64,000 bases of DNA from Trinickia mobilis (GCF_017315705.1 NZ_JAFLRF010000001.1:216479-280478); one strand, 5' to 3'; positions 43,803 to 52,450 are shown, counted from the stretch's first letter. Notes: generated by a model from the letters alone, not told the origin. Program-made: numbers and translations.

Positions 43803-44023
43803 TCGAGGAGATCCGCCTTTTCGGAGTCTATATGCCGTCGGCGTTGTTCTGGGCTGCAATCGCGCTGGCCGTTACGTTTCTGTTGCGCGGAGTTTTGCTG
43901 CGCTTTCCCTTGCGCCAGTTGCTCTGGCATCCCGCATTGATCGACCTGGCGGCATTCTTCCTGCTTTGGTGGGGAATCACACGCTTCGCCGACGCCTTCT
44001 TTCCCCACGGTTTCATCTCCTGA
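43799..44023 (+). CDS. DUF1656 (AaeX-like) small inner membrane protein
   Basis: The protein is 74 residues from ATG 43799 (MIEEIRLFGVYMPSALFWAA), with GGAGG about 8 bases upstream. Two membrane helices and the EIRLFGVYMP start define DUF1656, always found between FUSC pumps and their HlyD partners. It is coupled to both neighbours (4-base overlap before, 1-base gap after). Function is accessory to efflux. Confidence 0.9.
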   Translation: MIEEIRLFGVYMPSALFWAAIALAVTFLLRGVLLRFPLRQLLWHPALIDLAAFFLLWWGITRFADAFFPHGFIS

Positions 44024-44024
44024 C

Positions 44025-44924
44025 ATGCAGCCATTTTCCAGTCTCACCCGCACCGGCCTGACCGTGACGATCATCCTGGGCATCCTGGCCGCAATCTATG
44101 GACTGTGGATACGCTATCAAATCGAACCGCTCACGCGCGACGGCAAGGTACGGGCGGACATCGTTCCAATCGCCCCCGACATCAGCGGGCTCGTCACGGA
44201 AGTGCGCGTGCGCGACAACGAAACGGTCAGGAAGGGGCAAGTTCTGCTGGTGATCGACCCGTCACGCTACACGATCTCGCTGGACCAGGCCAAAGCGAAT
44301 CTTCAGAGCCAGCAGGCCGACCTGGCCGAGGCAATACGGGAAGACCAGCGTAACCGCTCGTTGCCCGACGTCGTTGCGACGGAATCGACGCAGCAAGGCA
44401 CGGCGCGGGTCGAGAAGCTGCGCGCCGCAGTCGCCCAGGCTCGGGCGGCGCGCGATCTGGCTGCACTGAATCTCGAGCGCACGCTCGTGCGCGCGCCGGT
44501 CGACGGCACGGTGACCAACGTGGGACTGTTGCCGGGCACCTATCTCACTGCGGGCAAGGGCGCAATGGCGCTCGTCGATGACGAGTCGTTGAGAGTGGAA
44601 GGCTATTTCGAGGAAACCAAGCTGCCGGCCATTCACGTCGGCGACCCCGCGAGCGTCTATCTGATGGGCGTGGCGAACGAGATTCGCGGCCATGTGCAAA
44701 GCATTGCCGGCGGCGTGCAGGATCGCGAACGCGAAGGCGGCGACGCACAGCTCGCCAACGTGAATCCGTCGTTCACCTGGGTGCGTCTCGCCCAGCGCAT
44801 TCCGGTGCGCATCGCCGTCGATTCGATACCTCCCGGCATGCGCCTCGTGCCAGGCCAGACCGCATCTGTGGAGATTCACTCCCGTGCGGGCGATGTCGTG
44901 GTGCGCAGGAGCCTGCCATGGTAA
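44025..44924 (+). CDS. HlyD-type membrane fusion protein (AaeA-like)
   Basis: The protein has 299 residues. One N-terminal transmembrane helix (TGLTVTIILGILAAIYGL) anchors it. The lipoyl/hairpin region includes RADIVPIAPDISGLVTEVRV and an alpha-helical pair, then LVRAPVDGTVTNVGLLPGTY and the beta-barrel region with RIPVRIAVDS. It bridges the FUSC pump to the outer membrane channel. Its end overlaps the NodT-type gene by 7 bases. Confidence 0.92.
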   Translation: MQPFSSLTRTGLTVTIILGILAAIYGLWIRYQIEPLTRDGKVRADIVPIAPDISGLVTEVRVRDNETVRKGQVLLVIDPSRYTISLDQAKANLQSQQADLAEAIREDQRNRSLPDVVATESTQQGTARVEKLRAAVAQARAARDLAALNLERTLVRAPVDGTVTNVGLLPGTYLTAGKGAMALVDDESLRVEGYFEETKLPAIHVGDPASVYLMGVANEIRGHVQSIAGGVQDREREGGDAQLANVNPSFTWVRLAQRIPVRIAVDSIPPGMRLVPGQTASVEIHSRAGDVVVRRSLPW

Positions 44925-46330
44925 GCGCGCGCGTGATGATTACAGCAGCGATCTGTGCTGCGTGCGCAGCATGTGCAGAGGTCGGTCCGGACTACAAAAT
45001 CCCGCCGCAGGCACTGGTCGACGCACCAGCTGCGAACGACGCGTTCGTTTCCGGCGCATCGGTCGCGACGGACGCTCCTGTGCCTGACCAATGGTGGCGT
45101 CTCTTCGACGATCCGGTTCTCGACCGCCTCATTGAAAACGCGCTCGCCAGCAACGTCGATCTCAAGGCTGCAGAGGCCAACCTCGAGCGCAGCGACGCGC
45201 TGCTCGCGGCAGCCCGTACGAGCCGCGAACCGGACATAATGGCGGACGCCTCCACCAATTACACGCAGCAGTCCGCAGCAGCCGTGCTCTCGCATGTCGA
45301 GCCGCCCAGGCACGAGATCTACAACATGGGCATCACGATCAGCTACGACCTCGATCTTTTTGGGGGAATCCGCCGGGGTATCGAAGCGGCTAGCGCCGAT
45401 CAAGAGGCCGTCGTCGCAGCGCGGGACCTCGTACGCATCAACGTTGCCGCAGAAACGGCTCGCGCGTACTCGGATCTATGCAACGCCGGCAATCAGATCG
45501 ACATCCTGCAGCAGCAGATAGCGGTTCAACAACGGCGCCTCGCGCTCACCCGCGAATTGATTGCACACGGCCGCACGCCCGCTTTCGCTCAGGACCGCGA
45601 GCAAGGCGCGTTAGAGGATAGTCGCGCGCAGCTCGCCCCGCTCCAGGCGCGCAGGCTCAACGCCGCATTTCGCCTTGCCACGTTGATGGGCCAGCCGCCC
45701 TCACAGTACGACAAGAGCCTGCTCGCCTGCCACACGCCGCTTCAGTTGAAGACCTTGCTTCCGACCGGCGACGGACGCGCTTTGCTCAGCCGGCGTCCCG
45801 ATGTTCGCGCTGCGGAGCGGCACCTCGCCGCTGCGACGGCGGAGATCGGCGTGCAAACAGCGGCGCTCTATCCCGACATCAAACTGGGCGCGTCGATTGG
45901 ATCGACCGGCGGTGCCGCCAGCTTCGCCACACCGCTCACAAACCGCTTCGCCGTTGGTCCCATGGTGAGCTGGGACTTGCATCGTAGCGCGATCCGCGAC
46001 CGTATCGCGGCCGCTCGCGCACAAAGCCGTGTGAGCCTCGCGCAATTTGACAGCACAGTGCTCGGCGCACTGCGCGAGACGGAAACGTCGCTCGATAATT
46101 ACGCCGCCGCGCTGGAACGGCTGCAGCGGCTCGATTCAGCTCGTGACGCTGCGCGCGCGGTCGACGAGCGCACCGAACAATTATGGCTCGGCGGGAAAGT
46201 CGGCGGCCTGGAAGCGCTGGACGCGCAGCGCACCCGGCTTTCCGCCGAAAGCGCAGATGCGATCGCGCAAATGGACGTCAATAATGACCAGATTGCAACG
46301 TTTCTGGCACTCGGGGGTGGGTGGCAATGA
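44918..46330 (+). CDS. NodT-family outer membrane efflux lipoprotein
   Basis: The protein is 470 residues from ATG 44918. The lipobox lies in CAACAACAEVGPDY with Cys19 the probable lipidation site; Cys13 and Cys16 are alternatives. WWRLFDDPVLDRLIENALAS and SYDLDLFGGIRRGIEAAS are conserved TolC/OprM-type repeats. It completes the tripartite phenolic efflux system. The overlap with the HlyD gene suggests one transcript of four genes. Confidence 0.92.
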   Translation: MVSARVMITAAICAACAACAEVGPDYKIPPQALVDAPAANDAFVSGASVATDAPVPDQWWRLFDDPVLDRLIENALASNVDLKAAEANLERSDALLAAARTSREPDIMADASTNYTQQSAAAVLSHVEPPRHEIYNMGITISYDLDLFGGIRRGIEAASADQEAVVAARDLVRINVAAETARAYSDLCNAGNQIDILQQQIAVQQRRLALTRELIAHGRTPAFAQDREQGALEDSRAQLAPLQARRLNAAFRLATLMGQPPSQYDKSLLACHTPLQLKTLLPTGDGRALLSRRPDVRAAERHLAAATAEIGVQTAALYPDIKLGASIGSTGGAASFATPLTNRFAVGPMVSWDLHRSAIRDRIAAARAQSRVSLAQFDSTVLGALRETETSLDNYAAALERLQRLDSARDAARAVDERTEQLWLGGKVGGLEALDAQRTRLSAESADAIAQMDVNNDQIATFLALGGGWQ

Positions 46331-46551
46331 ATCCGTCAGCGAACCCGCCGAGATTGCTTTGCATGCCTGCAATTGATCTTACTTTTACCCGATGTTCGAA
46401 AATTGCCCTCTCGCGCTGTACCGAATCGACCCGCCATCGGCCCCGAAATCGGGTCTGCCCCCTCCAGCCCCGGGTTCAAAGGGAGTCCACCGGCGATGGC
46501 GAGGCAGCTATAGTAAAGAATCAACCCATTTCCCCACGGAACAGGCAGTCC

Positions 46552-47514
46552 ATGCAGCGCAATCCTCTCCTTCGTAACATCAGTTATCTGCTCGCAGTCG
46601 ACCAGCATCGCAACTTTACGCGCGCAGCAGATGCACTCTGCGTTTCCCAGTCGGCCCTTTCGCAAAAGGTTCGGCAATTGGAGGAAGAGCTTGGGGTGCA
46701 ATTGTTTGACCGTAGCGGGAGAGTCGTGCGACCGACCGATTTCGGCACTGTTTATCTCGAGTACGCGCGCCGTGCTTACAACGACCTGCTTACTGCCCAG
46801 CGCGCCATGCAGGATGTTCACGATCTGTCGCGTGGACAGTTGCGTCTCGCCTTTACCCCAACCTTTACCGAGTATCTCGTCGCCCCGGTGATCGAGCATT
46901 TCCACGAGAAGTACCCCGGCATCGTCATCGAAATGACCGAAATGTCGCTGGATGCAGTGGAAGGCGCACTGGTCGACGACCGGGTCGATCTAGCATTCGG
47001 TTTCACCGACGTGCGCTCCGACGAGATCGACGCCGAGCCGCTTTTTTCCGAACAATTGATGCTCGTAGTCGCAAAGAGTCATCCTCTAGCGAAGCAACCA
47101 ATGTCAATCTCGCCATCACAGTTATCGAAGATTCCACTAGCACTCCTGACCATGGGCTTCGTATCGCGTTTCTATGTCGACAGCTATTTTCAGTCCCGCA
47201 ACATACAACCCACTGTCGCATTGCAGGCGAATTCAATCAGCGCGGTCCTAAAGATCGTCAGTTGCGGAAAGATAGCGACAATATTGCCGAGCACCATCGA
47301 GTTCGAGCATCGCAATCTTCAGAACGTTTCACTGGATCCACCGTTTCCGGTTCGTACTGCCGCTCTTCTCAGATCACGGCGGGCGTACCGGTCCGCAGCA
47401 GCAACCGCCTTCGCTGCGGTGGTTCTCGGTCTGCTCAGCAACAACGGATGCCTGGCGTCGCTGCGCACGTTCACGAAGCGTATCGGTAATCCAACTATCT
47501 CTACCGCTTGTTGA
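46552..47514 (+). CDS. LysR family regulator (CynR-like)
   Basis: The protein is 320 residues from ATG 46552 (MQRNPLLRNISYLLAVDQHR). The helix-turn-helix is NFTRAADALCVSQSALSQKV, with RQLEEELGVQLFDRSGR. The effector domain resembles CynR/CysB-like proteins (LRLAFTPTFTEYLVAPVIEH, VDLAFGFTDVRSDEI). The C-terminal 30 residues after LGLLSNNG diverge from the usual LysR end. It lies 220 bases behind the efflux operon in the same direction and could respond to an aromatic acid, by context only. Confidence 0.85.
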   Translation: MQRNPLLRNISYLLAVDQHRNFTRAADALCVSQSALSQKVRQLEEELGVQLFDRSGRVVRPTDFGTVYLEYARRAYNDLLTAQRAMQDVHDLSRGQLRLAFTPTFTEYLVAPVIEHFHEKYPGIVIEMTEMSLDAVEGALVDDRVDLAFGFTDVRSDEIDAEPLFSEQLMLVVAKSHPLAKQPMSISPSQLSKIPLALLTMGFVSRFYVDSYFQSRNIQPTVALQANSISAVLKIVSCGKIATILPSTIEFEHRNLQNVSLDPPFPVRTAALLRSRRAYRSAAATAFAAVVLGLLSNNGCLASLRTFTKRIGNPTISTAC

Positions 47515-47522
47515 CCTCCCTC

Positions 47523-47777
47523 ATGCCAGTCAGAAAATATCCTAAGCCCGTCTCCGGCGAACAGACCGCCTCGAGCGCTACGTGCGACACTTCGATCGCC
47601 CACGCGTCGTCCCCTAAACAGACGGTAGCCTCTGCTCGAAAAAACAAGGTGCGAATAATCATCTCTATTGACCCTGATCTTCTTGCCACGCTCGACAGTG
47701 TGGCCAGGCGAAAGGGACTCAGCCGGTCGGGATCCATATCACTCGCATGCTCCGATCTGATCGATCGGGAGCAGTAA
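47523..47777 (+). CDS. Small protein with ribbon-helix-helix-like C-terminus
   Basis: The protein has 84 residues from ATG 47523 (MPVRKYPKPVSGEQTASSAT). The last 40 residues, VRIIISIDPDLLATLDSVAR followed by RKGLSRSGSISLACSDLI, look like a CopG/MetJ-type ribbon-helix-helix DNA-binding domain. The first half is Ser/Thr-rich and disordered. It is 8 bases behind the LysR gene. It might be an antitoxin-type or autonomous regulator, but no toxin gene is adjacent. Confidence 0.55.
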   Translation: MPVRKYPKPVSGEQTASSATCDTSIAHASSPKQTVASARKNKVRIIISIDPDLLATLDSVARRKGLSRSGSISLACSDLIDREQ

Positions 47778-47799
47778 CGTATCCGCCGTTAGAATCCGA

Positions 47800-47900
47800 G
47801 GTTAAAAACCGCTGCGCTTCTTGTGCCTGGGCGAACTGCTCGGCCGTCAGATATCCTCGCGGGCTGCAAGACCGATCGGTGTTGTACTCGCGGATGCCAG
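47800..47900 (-). pseudogene. IS3-family transposase C-terminal remnant
   Basis: The lower strand encodes GIREYNTDRSCSPRGYLTAE followed by QFAQAQEAQRFL. This is the end of IS3-group OrfB integrases (usual form EYNTDRPHSSLGYLTPEEFA). Only about 30 residues remain and no inverted ends were recognised. It marks a past insertion between the ribbon-helix-helix gene and the porin. Confidence 0.75.
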
Positions 47901-47995
47901 GCGGGCGCGAGCCGTTAGTCTCTCAATGTGAAAACATTCGTACCGATACCGCTGAGAAATCCGTAAGCTATTCGGCGCCGCCCGTTCCTTTTATC

Positions 47996-49069
47996 CTAGA
48001 ACGTGTGCCTTATCCCAAGATTTCCCCCGACCGTGGTTCCCGGTACTCCGGTCAAAAAGCCAAGGTCGGATACAGCAAGCCCAGTCTTCATGTCACCATG
48101 GTTGGAGACCGTTCCAATTTGCCCATACAGCACGGTTCGCTTGGACAGGGAGTATTCCACCCCCGCCGCCGCCATCAGAGAGTGGTTGGCGGTGTCGTCG
48201 CGGTCGCTGGTGTACCACACACCCGAGTTCACGTTGACGGAAGGCGTCACCTGATATTTGATACCTCCGCCGTAGATATTGTCGTTATGCGATCCTGCGA
48301 CCCTGTAGTTCACAAACGAACCCTTAATGGTCAATGATTCGAATGTATAGGATGCTCCCACCGTTCGCCCCTCGAATTGGCGAGTACTTGGAAACAGAGT
48401 CTGTACCGTTCCGCCGCTGTTGCCGTCATAGATCGCTGCGTTGAGCAGGACGGCGCCGTTCTGGTATTTGAGGCTGGCAGACCATTGGCGTCCCGCAGAA
48501 AAGCTGCCTGCCTGGCCCCCCAGGGCAAGCATCACGCTACCTTGAAAGCCCGCCAACTCGGGGCTCGTATAGGACACCGCATTGGAATTGAAGGCACCTG
48601 TAACATTTACGTTGCTGATGTACAACTCGAGGGCACTGCCGAACTCCGAATACTGACGCGGATCCGATTCGGCCAACGTGACGAAGAACGGCGAATACTG
48701 CACACCCCCCTTTATCTCGCCATAGGGACCGCTCAGCCCTACCCAGGCTTGCCGCCCGAAAAAATTGCCGTTTGAACTCTTGAAGCTGCCGTCGGCGACG
48801 CTGATCCCACTTACGAGCATAAACTCCGCCCGCGACCCCGAACCCAGGTCCTCCTTTCCTGCCATGCCAAAAGACGAGGGACCCACACCGCTATCGACCA
48901 ACGCGAACGTCTTCCCTGCGTTGCCCCCCTTTGAGCTTGCTGTCTTGCTCGAATACTCGAATGCTGCGTCCGTCACTCCAAATAACGTGACACTCGACTG
49001 TGCGCACGCAGTGGCAGTGTTGAACATGAGGATGACGGGCGCTACAAGCTTCAACCTGTTAACCTCCAT
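47996..49069 (-). CDS. OmpC-type Gram-negative porin
   Basis: The protein is 357 residues with AAGGAG before ATG 49069. The signal peptide ends at TACAQS. SSVTLFGVTDAAFEYSSK at the mature start, GMAGKEDLGSGSRAEFML, NFFGRQAWVGLSGPYGEIKG and the terminal GNLGIRHTF are hallmark Burkholderia/Neisseria-type general porin features. It forms an outer membrane trimer for small solutes. It sits at the border of the phenol island, so it may help uptake of the substrate. Confidence 0.92.
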   Translation of the reverse strand: MEVNRLKLVAPVILMFNTATACAQSSVTLFGVTDAAFEYSSKTASSKGGNAGKTFALVDSGVGPSSFGMAGKEDLGSGSRAEFMLVSGISVADGSFKSSNGNFFGRQAWVGLSGPYGEIKGGVQYSPFFVTLAESDPRQYSEFGSALELYISNVNVTGAFNSNAVSYTSPELAGFQGSVMLALGGQAGSFSAGRQWSASLKYQNGAVLLNAAIYDGNSGGTVQTLFPSTRQFEGRTVGASYTFESLTIKGSFVNYRVAGSHNDNIYGGGIKYQVTPSVNVNSGVWYTSDRDDTANHSLMAAAGVEYSLSKRTVLYGQIGTVSNHGDMKTGLAVSDLGFLTGVPGTTVGGNLGIRHTF

Positions 49070-49311
49070 CTGTCTTGTCTCCTTGTATTATTTGTCGTAT
49101 AACTAATTAATTTGTACGGCATACCGAGAAATCCTGGTGGACCTGCGCTCGCCGCAGGCGTGGACTTTCATCCGCTTGGTCCCGATGATCGGTACGTGCC
49201 GGTCAGTTGTGTTTTTCGGTCAGCGCGTCGAGTACCTATCGTCGACTCCGCGCTCCATATCCTCTCGACTATGGAAACAGCAAAATCGTAACGTGCCTCG
49301 ATTGGGCGGCG

Positions 49312-49541
49312 TCAAACACCTGCACCCGCCCATGCGTGCTCAAGCAGTTCGCCCAGCGCCACGGATTCGACCGGACGTGGATTGCCATAGGGATTCGAAA
49401 GTGCTTGCTTGACCGCGTGCGTTATGCCTTCGTGCGGCATACCGATATCACGCAGAGCGAGCGGAACGCGGCAGTCGCGTTCGTGCCATGACCGAATACG
49501 ACCCGCGCCGGCAGCGTCTGATAGACAAAAGAATCCGGCAT
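49312..49541 (-). pseudogene. Maleylacetate reductase pseudogene with large internal deletion
   Basis: Lower-strand ATG 49541 starts MPDSFVYQTLPARVVFGHGT, the typical N-terminus of maleylacetate reductases. After about 25 residues it jumps, with a frame change, to LRDIGMPHEGITHAVKQALS followed by NPYGNPRPVES and LLEHAWAGAG, the typical C-terminus. About 280 central residues including the NAD and metal sites are missing. In hydroxyquinol pathways this enzyme follows the ring-cleaving dioxygenase encoded upstream. It must therefore be supplied from elsewhere in the genome, or the pathway is interrupted. Confidence 0.8.
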
Positions 49542-49577
49542 GATCTGGTTGCGTCGACGAATGAGACAAACGCGTGG

Positions 49578-50180
49578 TTACAGAAGAGTACAGGCCTCGT
49601 CGAACGCAAGACGCGGCAAACGCGCTAGCACCTTGCCCGGATCTCCATAGCCAAGGTTGCAAAGGAAATTGACTCTGACGTTCCCCTCCGGGAAGAATTC
49701 GTCGTTGATTTTTTGGGCGTCGAAACCCGACATCGGTCCACAGTCCAACCCGAGTGCGCGCGCAGCGAGAATCAGGTAGGCACCCTGCAACGTACCGTTG
49801 CGAAATGCCGTGCTTTCAATGAGCGCTTCGTTGTCTGCGAAAATCGTGCGGGCATCAGCACGATGCGGAAACAACTCGCGCAGGTGGTCATAAAAGCGAC
49901 GATCGTAGGCCACGATCACACACACCGGGGCGCTGCGCATCTTGTCCATATTCCCCGGTGCCAACGCCGGCAGCAGGCGCGCCTTGGCTTCCGGCGTACG
50001 CAGGAACACGAAACGCGCTGGAGAGGTGTTCATGCTCGTCGGTCCGAATTTGGCCAGATCGTAAAGTGCTTGCAACTGCGCATCTGTAACCGCCTTGCCG
50101 CGCCAGCCGTTTTGCGTGCGGGCACTGCGGAACAGGGTATCGAGTGCGTCTGAGGACAGTGTATTCAACATGTTGATCAT
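49578..50180 (-). CDS. Nitroreductase-family FMN/FAD reductase (TcpB/HadB/RutE-like)
   Basis: The protein has 200 residues. LFRSARTQNGWRGKAVTDAQ, FGPTSMNTSPARFVFLRT, APVCVIVAYD and RALGLDCGPMSGFD match the RutE/HadB subgroup of the nitroreductase fold. In tcp and had clusters the homologue is a quinone or imine reductase acting on the product of the flavin monooxygenase. Here it lies 82 bases behind the hydroxyquinol dioxygenase gene on the same strand. It probably reduces a benzoquinone intermediate to the hydroquinone. Malonic semialdehyde reductase activity is the alternative. Confidence 0.8.
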   Translation of the reverse strand: MINMLNTLSSDALDTLFRSARTQNGWRGKAVTDAQLQALYDLAKFGPTSMNTSPARFVFLRTPEAKARLLPALAPGNMDKMRSAPVCVIVAYDRRFYDHLRELFPHRADARTIFADNEALIESTAFRNGTLQGAYLILAARALGLDCGPMSGFDAQKINDEFFPEGNVRVNFLCNLGYGDPGKVLARLPRLAFDEACTLL

Positions 50181-50262
50181 CCAGGGTAAGCGCAGGTCTT
50201 CCCGTACAGGTTAGGGGCGGTAATTCCACATCACGATGTGCTTGATCATTGGACTATCTGCT

Positions 50263-51201
50263 TTAGTCGATGCGCCAATTGCCGGCAACGGAGCGGCGTT
50301 CCGACGATCTATGCGGCGCACCTTGACGCGCGTCCCCAGTCTTCGCGCGATTGAGAACGAAAGTAAAGTCGAGTGTGCTAAACGGCGTGTCGATGCTTGT
50401 GCCATCAGGCGCCTTGCCCGGTTCGTGGCGTTTCCAATCGGTAATCAGCGACGAACGCACGCCGAAGACGGCGTCCGAGTCGAGGTATTGATCGCCGGCG
50501 CGGAAAACGTGTGTGATGAGACGTTCGTAGCCGGGCGCTTCAATCATGAAGTGCAGGTGAGCGGGTCGCCACGGATGCCGGCCAAGCGCCTCAAGCATCC
50601 GGCCCACAGGCCCGTCGTAGGGAATCGGGTAGGATTCCGCCGTGATCGAGCGAAAGCGGAATGACCCATCCTCGAGACTGCGCAGTGTGCCGCGGCCCTG
50701 ATTAGTCGCCCCCCCGGTGTATTGCACATCGTAGAAGCCATCCGAATCGGCCTGCCAAACCTCGATGCGCGCATGGGGCACGGGTTCGCCAGCAAGCCCG
50801 GTCACCCGTCCGGTCACGAAACACGGCTCTCCCTTTGCACCGTTCGCGACGTCGTCACCGTTTTCGTACTCGGGTGAATTTGCGACGAAGAACGGTCCAA
50901 ATACGGTCGACTCCGTGCAACCGGCCGGCTTGCGGTTGTTAAGCGCCGTCACCAACATCGAAAGACCCAGCGTATCCGATAGCAGAATAAACTCCTGCCG
51001 CTTGTCATCCGTGATATGGCCGACGTCCGTGAGAAACTGGATGCCCTGATACAACTCATCCTCAGTCAGCTCAACGTCACGCGCAAACGCGTGCAAATGC
51101 TGAATGACGCTCGTCATGATCCGCTTGAGCCGAGGATTATTCGCCCCTTCGTGATACGCGAGGGCGATTTGCGTAATGGTGTCTTCGTCGACGTTTCGCA
51201 T
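50263..51201 (-). CDS. Hydroxyquinol 1,2-dioxygenase (intradiol)
   Basis: The protein is 312 residues from ATG 51201, with AGGAGG 4 bases upstream. The N-terminal helical linker domain (about 20-100) is followed by the intradiol beta-sandwich. Fe(III) ligands by spacing are Tyr157 (DSDGFYDVQ), Tyr191 (ESYPIPYDGPVG), His215 and His217 (WRPAHLHFMIEAPGY). GRVTGLAGEPVPHARIEVWQ fits hydroxyquinol or 6-chlorohydroxyquinol dioxygenases. It opens 1,2,4-trihydroxybenzene to maleylacetate. The basic tail after FVLNRAKTG is longer than usual. Its promoter lies in the duplicated segment 51263-51468. Confidence 0.88.
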   Translation of the reverse strand: MRNVDEDTITQIALAYHEGANNPRLKRIMTSVIQHLHAFARDVELTEDELYQGIQFLTDVGHITDDKRQEFILLSDTLGLSMLVTALNNRKPAGCTESTVFGPFFVANSPEYENGDDVANGAKGEPCFVTGRVTGLAGEPVPHARIEVWQADSDGFYDVQYTGGATNQGRGTLRSLEDGSFRFRSITAESYPIPYDGPVGRMLEALGRHPWRPAHLHFMIEAPGYERLITHVFRAGDQYLDSDAVFGVRSSLITDWKRHEPGKAPDGTSIDTPFSTLDFTFVLNRAKTGDARQGAPHRSSERRSVAGNWRID

Positions 51202-51262
51202 GCTGCCTCCTGGTAATCTGGACATTCGGTTAAAAATAGTAGCCGACAGCCAGGAGCCGCTC

Positions 51263-51468
51263 CATTCCGTTTCGGCATAGTCTCCATGACGCTCAATACA
51301 TAGAGCAAGAACGGTGATGAGAGTAATGTGGCTCAAGCCAAACGCGCAGGGTTCCGCGCGATACCTCGGGTAGCAAGCGCGAGACGGGGCGATCCGATCC
51401 GTTTCGCGCGCATCTCCAGCCTATTCGAGGCCGGAACCAACCAGGAGACGTGTGATGACTCAAGTGAA
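51263..51468. repeat. Degenerate duplicate of the LysR/flavin-reductase promoter region
   Basis: This stretch aligns almost without gaps (2-base net shift) to 55305-55508. It carries the divergent LysR start (CATTCCGT, then TCCATGACGC) at one end and an AGGAGACGT ribosome site plus ATGACT start (51455) at the other. It therefore holds the first codons of vanished LysR and flavin reductase genes. It now serves as the upstream region of the hydroxyquinol dioxygenase gene. Confidence 0.85.
51362..51372. promoter_or_regulatory. Candidate LysR operator core, copy A
   Basis: TACCTCGGGTA, a near-palindrome (TACC-N3-GGTA), is the counterpart of the perfect palindrome at 55404-55414. It lies about 160 bases upstream of the dioxygenase start on the lower strand. 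Conservation inside otherwise diverging copies suggests a binding site. Confidence 0.5.
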
Positions 51469-51536
51469 CCTTGATCGGTCAGGCACAAGCACGCCTAAAC
51501 GAACACGCGCATCGTCCGAGATTGGGAGAGAAGTTA

Positions 51537-51665
51537 TTTTTTCCAATGCATCCGATTGATCTGAAAAGGAGCCATTTTTCAATGCACATGATTGACCAGA
51601 CTTATGTGAGTCGTAGTATCCGGGAAGAAATAATCGCGGATGTTACTGATCGGGAAGGATTTTCC
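51537..51665 (+). repeat. Partial duplicate of the start of the NMT1-like gene
   Basis: The segment aligns with 52489-52617 (leader, ribosome site and first 25-30 codons of the NMT1-like gene), with about a one-base shift. The two copies are about 950 bases apart in direct orientation and flank the SDR gene. Confidence 0.85.
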
Positions 51666-51725
51666 CAAAAGCACGAATATCAGATCAGCCCTGAAGTGGA
51701 GGTGACATCATGCCCGTCGCGCTAA
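51582..51725 (+). pseudogene. Truncated NMT1-like protein N-terminus
   Basis: ATG 51582 opens MHMIDQTYVSRSIREEIIAD, clearly related to the start of the intact protein (MHSIDLTYVGSGIHEELVAH), but drifts after about 28 residues and stops at 51725 within the SDR start. It keeps an AAGGAG-type ribosome site. It is a relic that may couple translation into the SDR gene. Confidence 0.7.
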
Positions 51726-52450
51726 TCACTGGAGCCAGCCGGGGCATCGGTGCGGTTACTGCGTCGACTCTGGCCCAACACGGATACCGAGTGGTCGTCA
51801 ACCACCGCGACAGCGCCCCCCAGGCCGAAGAGGTGGTCGCGACTATCGGCGCGGCGGGTGGCGAAGCTGTGGCGATTAAAGCCGACGTGACGGTGCCTGA
51901 CGATGTCACCCGCATGGTCGATGAAATCAATAAGCGATGGGGCGGGATAGACGTTCTCGTGCACAACGCGTTGACCCCGTATGCGGTTACCTCGTTCGCC
52001 GAGTTGAGCTGGGAGCAACTCGGCGGCAAGGTGGACACCGAGCTGCGTGCCGCATTCCTGACAACGAAGGCTGTTGTACCTGGAATGATGTCTCGTCGCC
52101 ACGGGCGACTGATTTATCTGACTGCGCTACTGTCCCGCCACCCGCGTAACGGGATGATCACGCTAGGCACCGCCAAGGCGGCAATGGACCAGTTCGTGCG
52201 GTATGTCGCTTTGGAACTGGCGCCGCACGGGATCACCGCGAACCTCGTCGCACCGACTACGGTCGAGGGTGCCACGTCGGCCGGCCTGATCACACCCGAG
52301 CGCTTGCGCGCGATCGCAGCGGCCATACCGATGCGACGGATCGCGCGTCCCACCGAGGTGGCCAAAACTGTGGCGTTCCTGGCAAGTGAGGATTCTGGCT
52401 TCACCACCGGCCACTACATTCCGGTCAGCGGCGGCTTCGGGATGGAGTGA
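51710..52450 (+). CDS. SDR-fold protein lacking the catalytic tyrosine
   Basis: The protein has 246 residues. The Rossmann cofactor motif LITGASRGIGAVTASTLA is intact and the C-terminal HYIPVSGGF fits classical SDRs. The usual YxxxK is LGTAK (Leu152 and Lys156), the Ser position 13 residues before is Ala139 and NNAG is HNAL. Only the Lys of the catalytic set remains. It may bind NAD(P) and act as a non-oxidoreductase enzyme or use a different proton donor. It overlaps the NMT1-like relic and precedes the intact NMT1-like gene by about 80 bases. Confidence 0.8.
   Translation: MPVALITGASRGIGAVTASTLAQHGYRVVVNHRDSAPQAEEVVATIGAAGGEAVAIKADVTVPDDVTRMVDEINKRWGGIDVLVHNALTPYAVTSFAELSWEQLGGKVDTELRAAFLTTKAVVPGMMSRRHGRLIYLTALLSRHPRNGMITLGTAKAAMDQFVRYVALELAPHGITANLVAPTTVEGATSAGLITPERLRAIAAAIPMRRIARPTEVAKTVAFLASEDSGFTTGHYIPVSGGFGME

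Noticed and set aside
47996-48775. Upper-strand frames across the porin gene (for example 47747-48337)
   Set aside because: Antisense to a complete porin gene with signal peptide and terminal Phe; they also lack ribosome sites.
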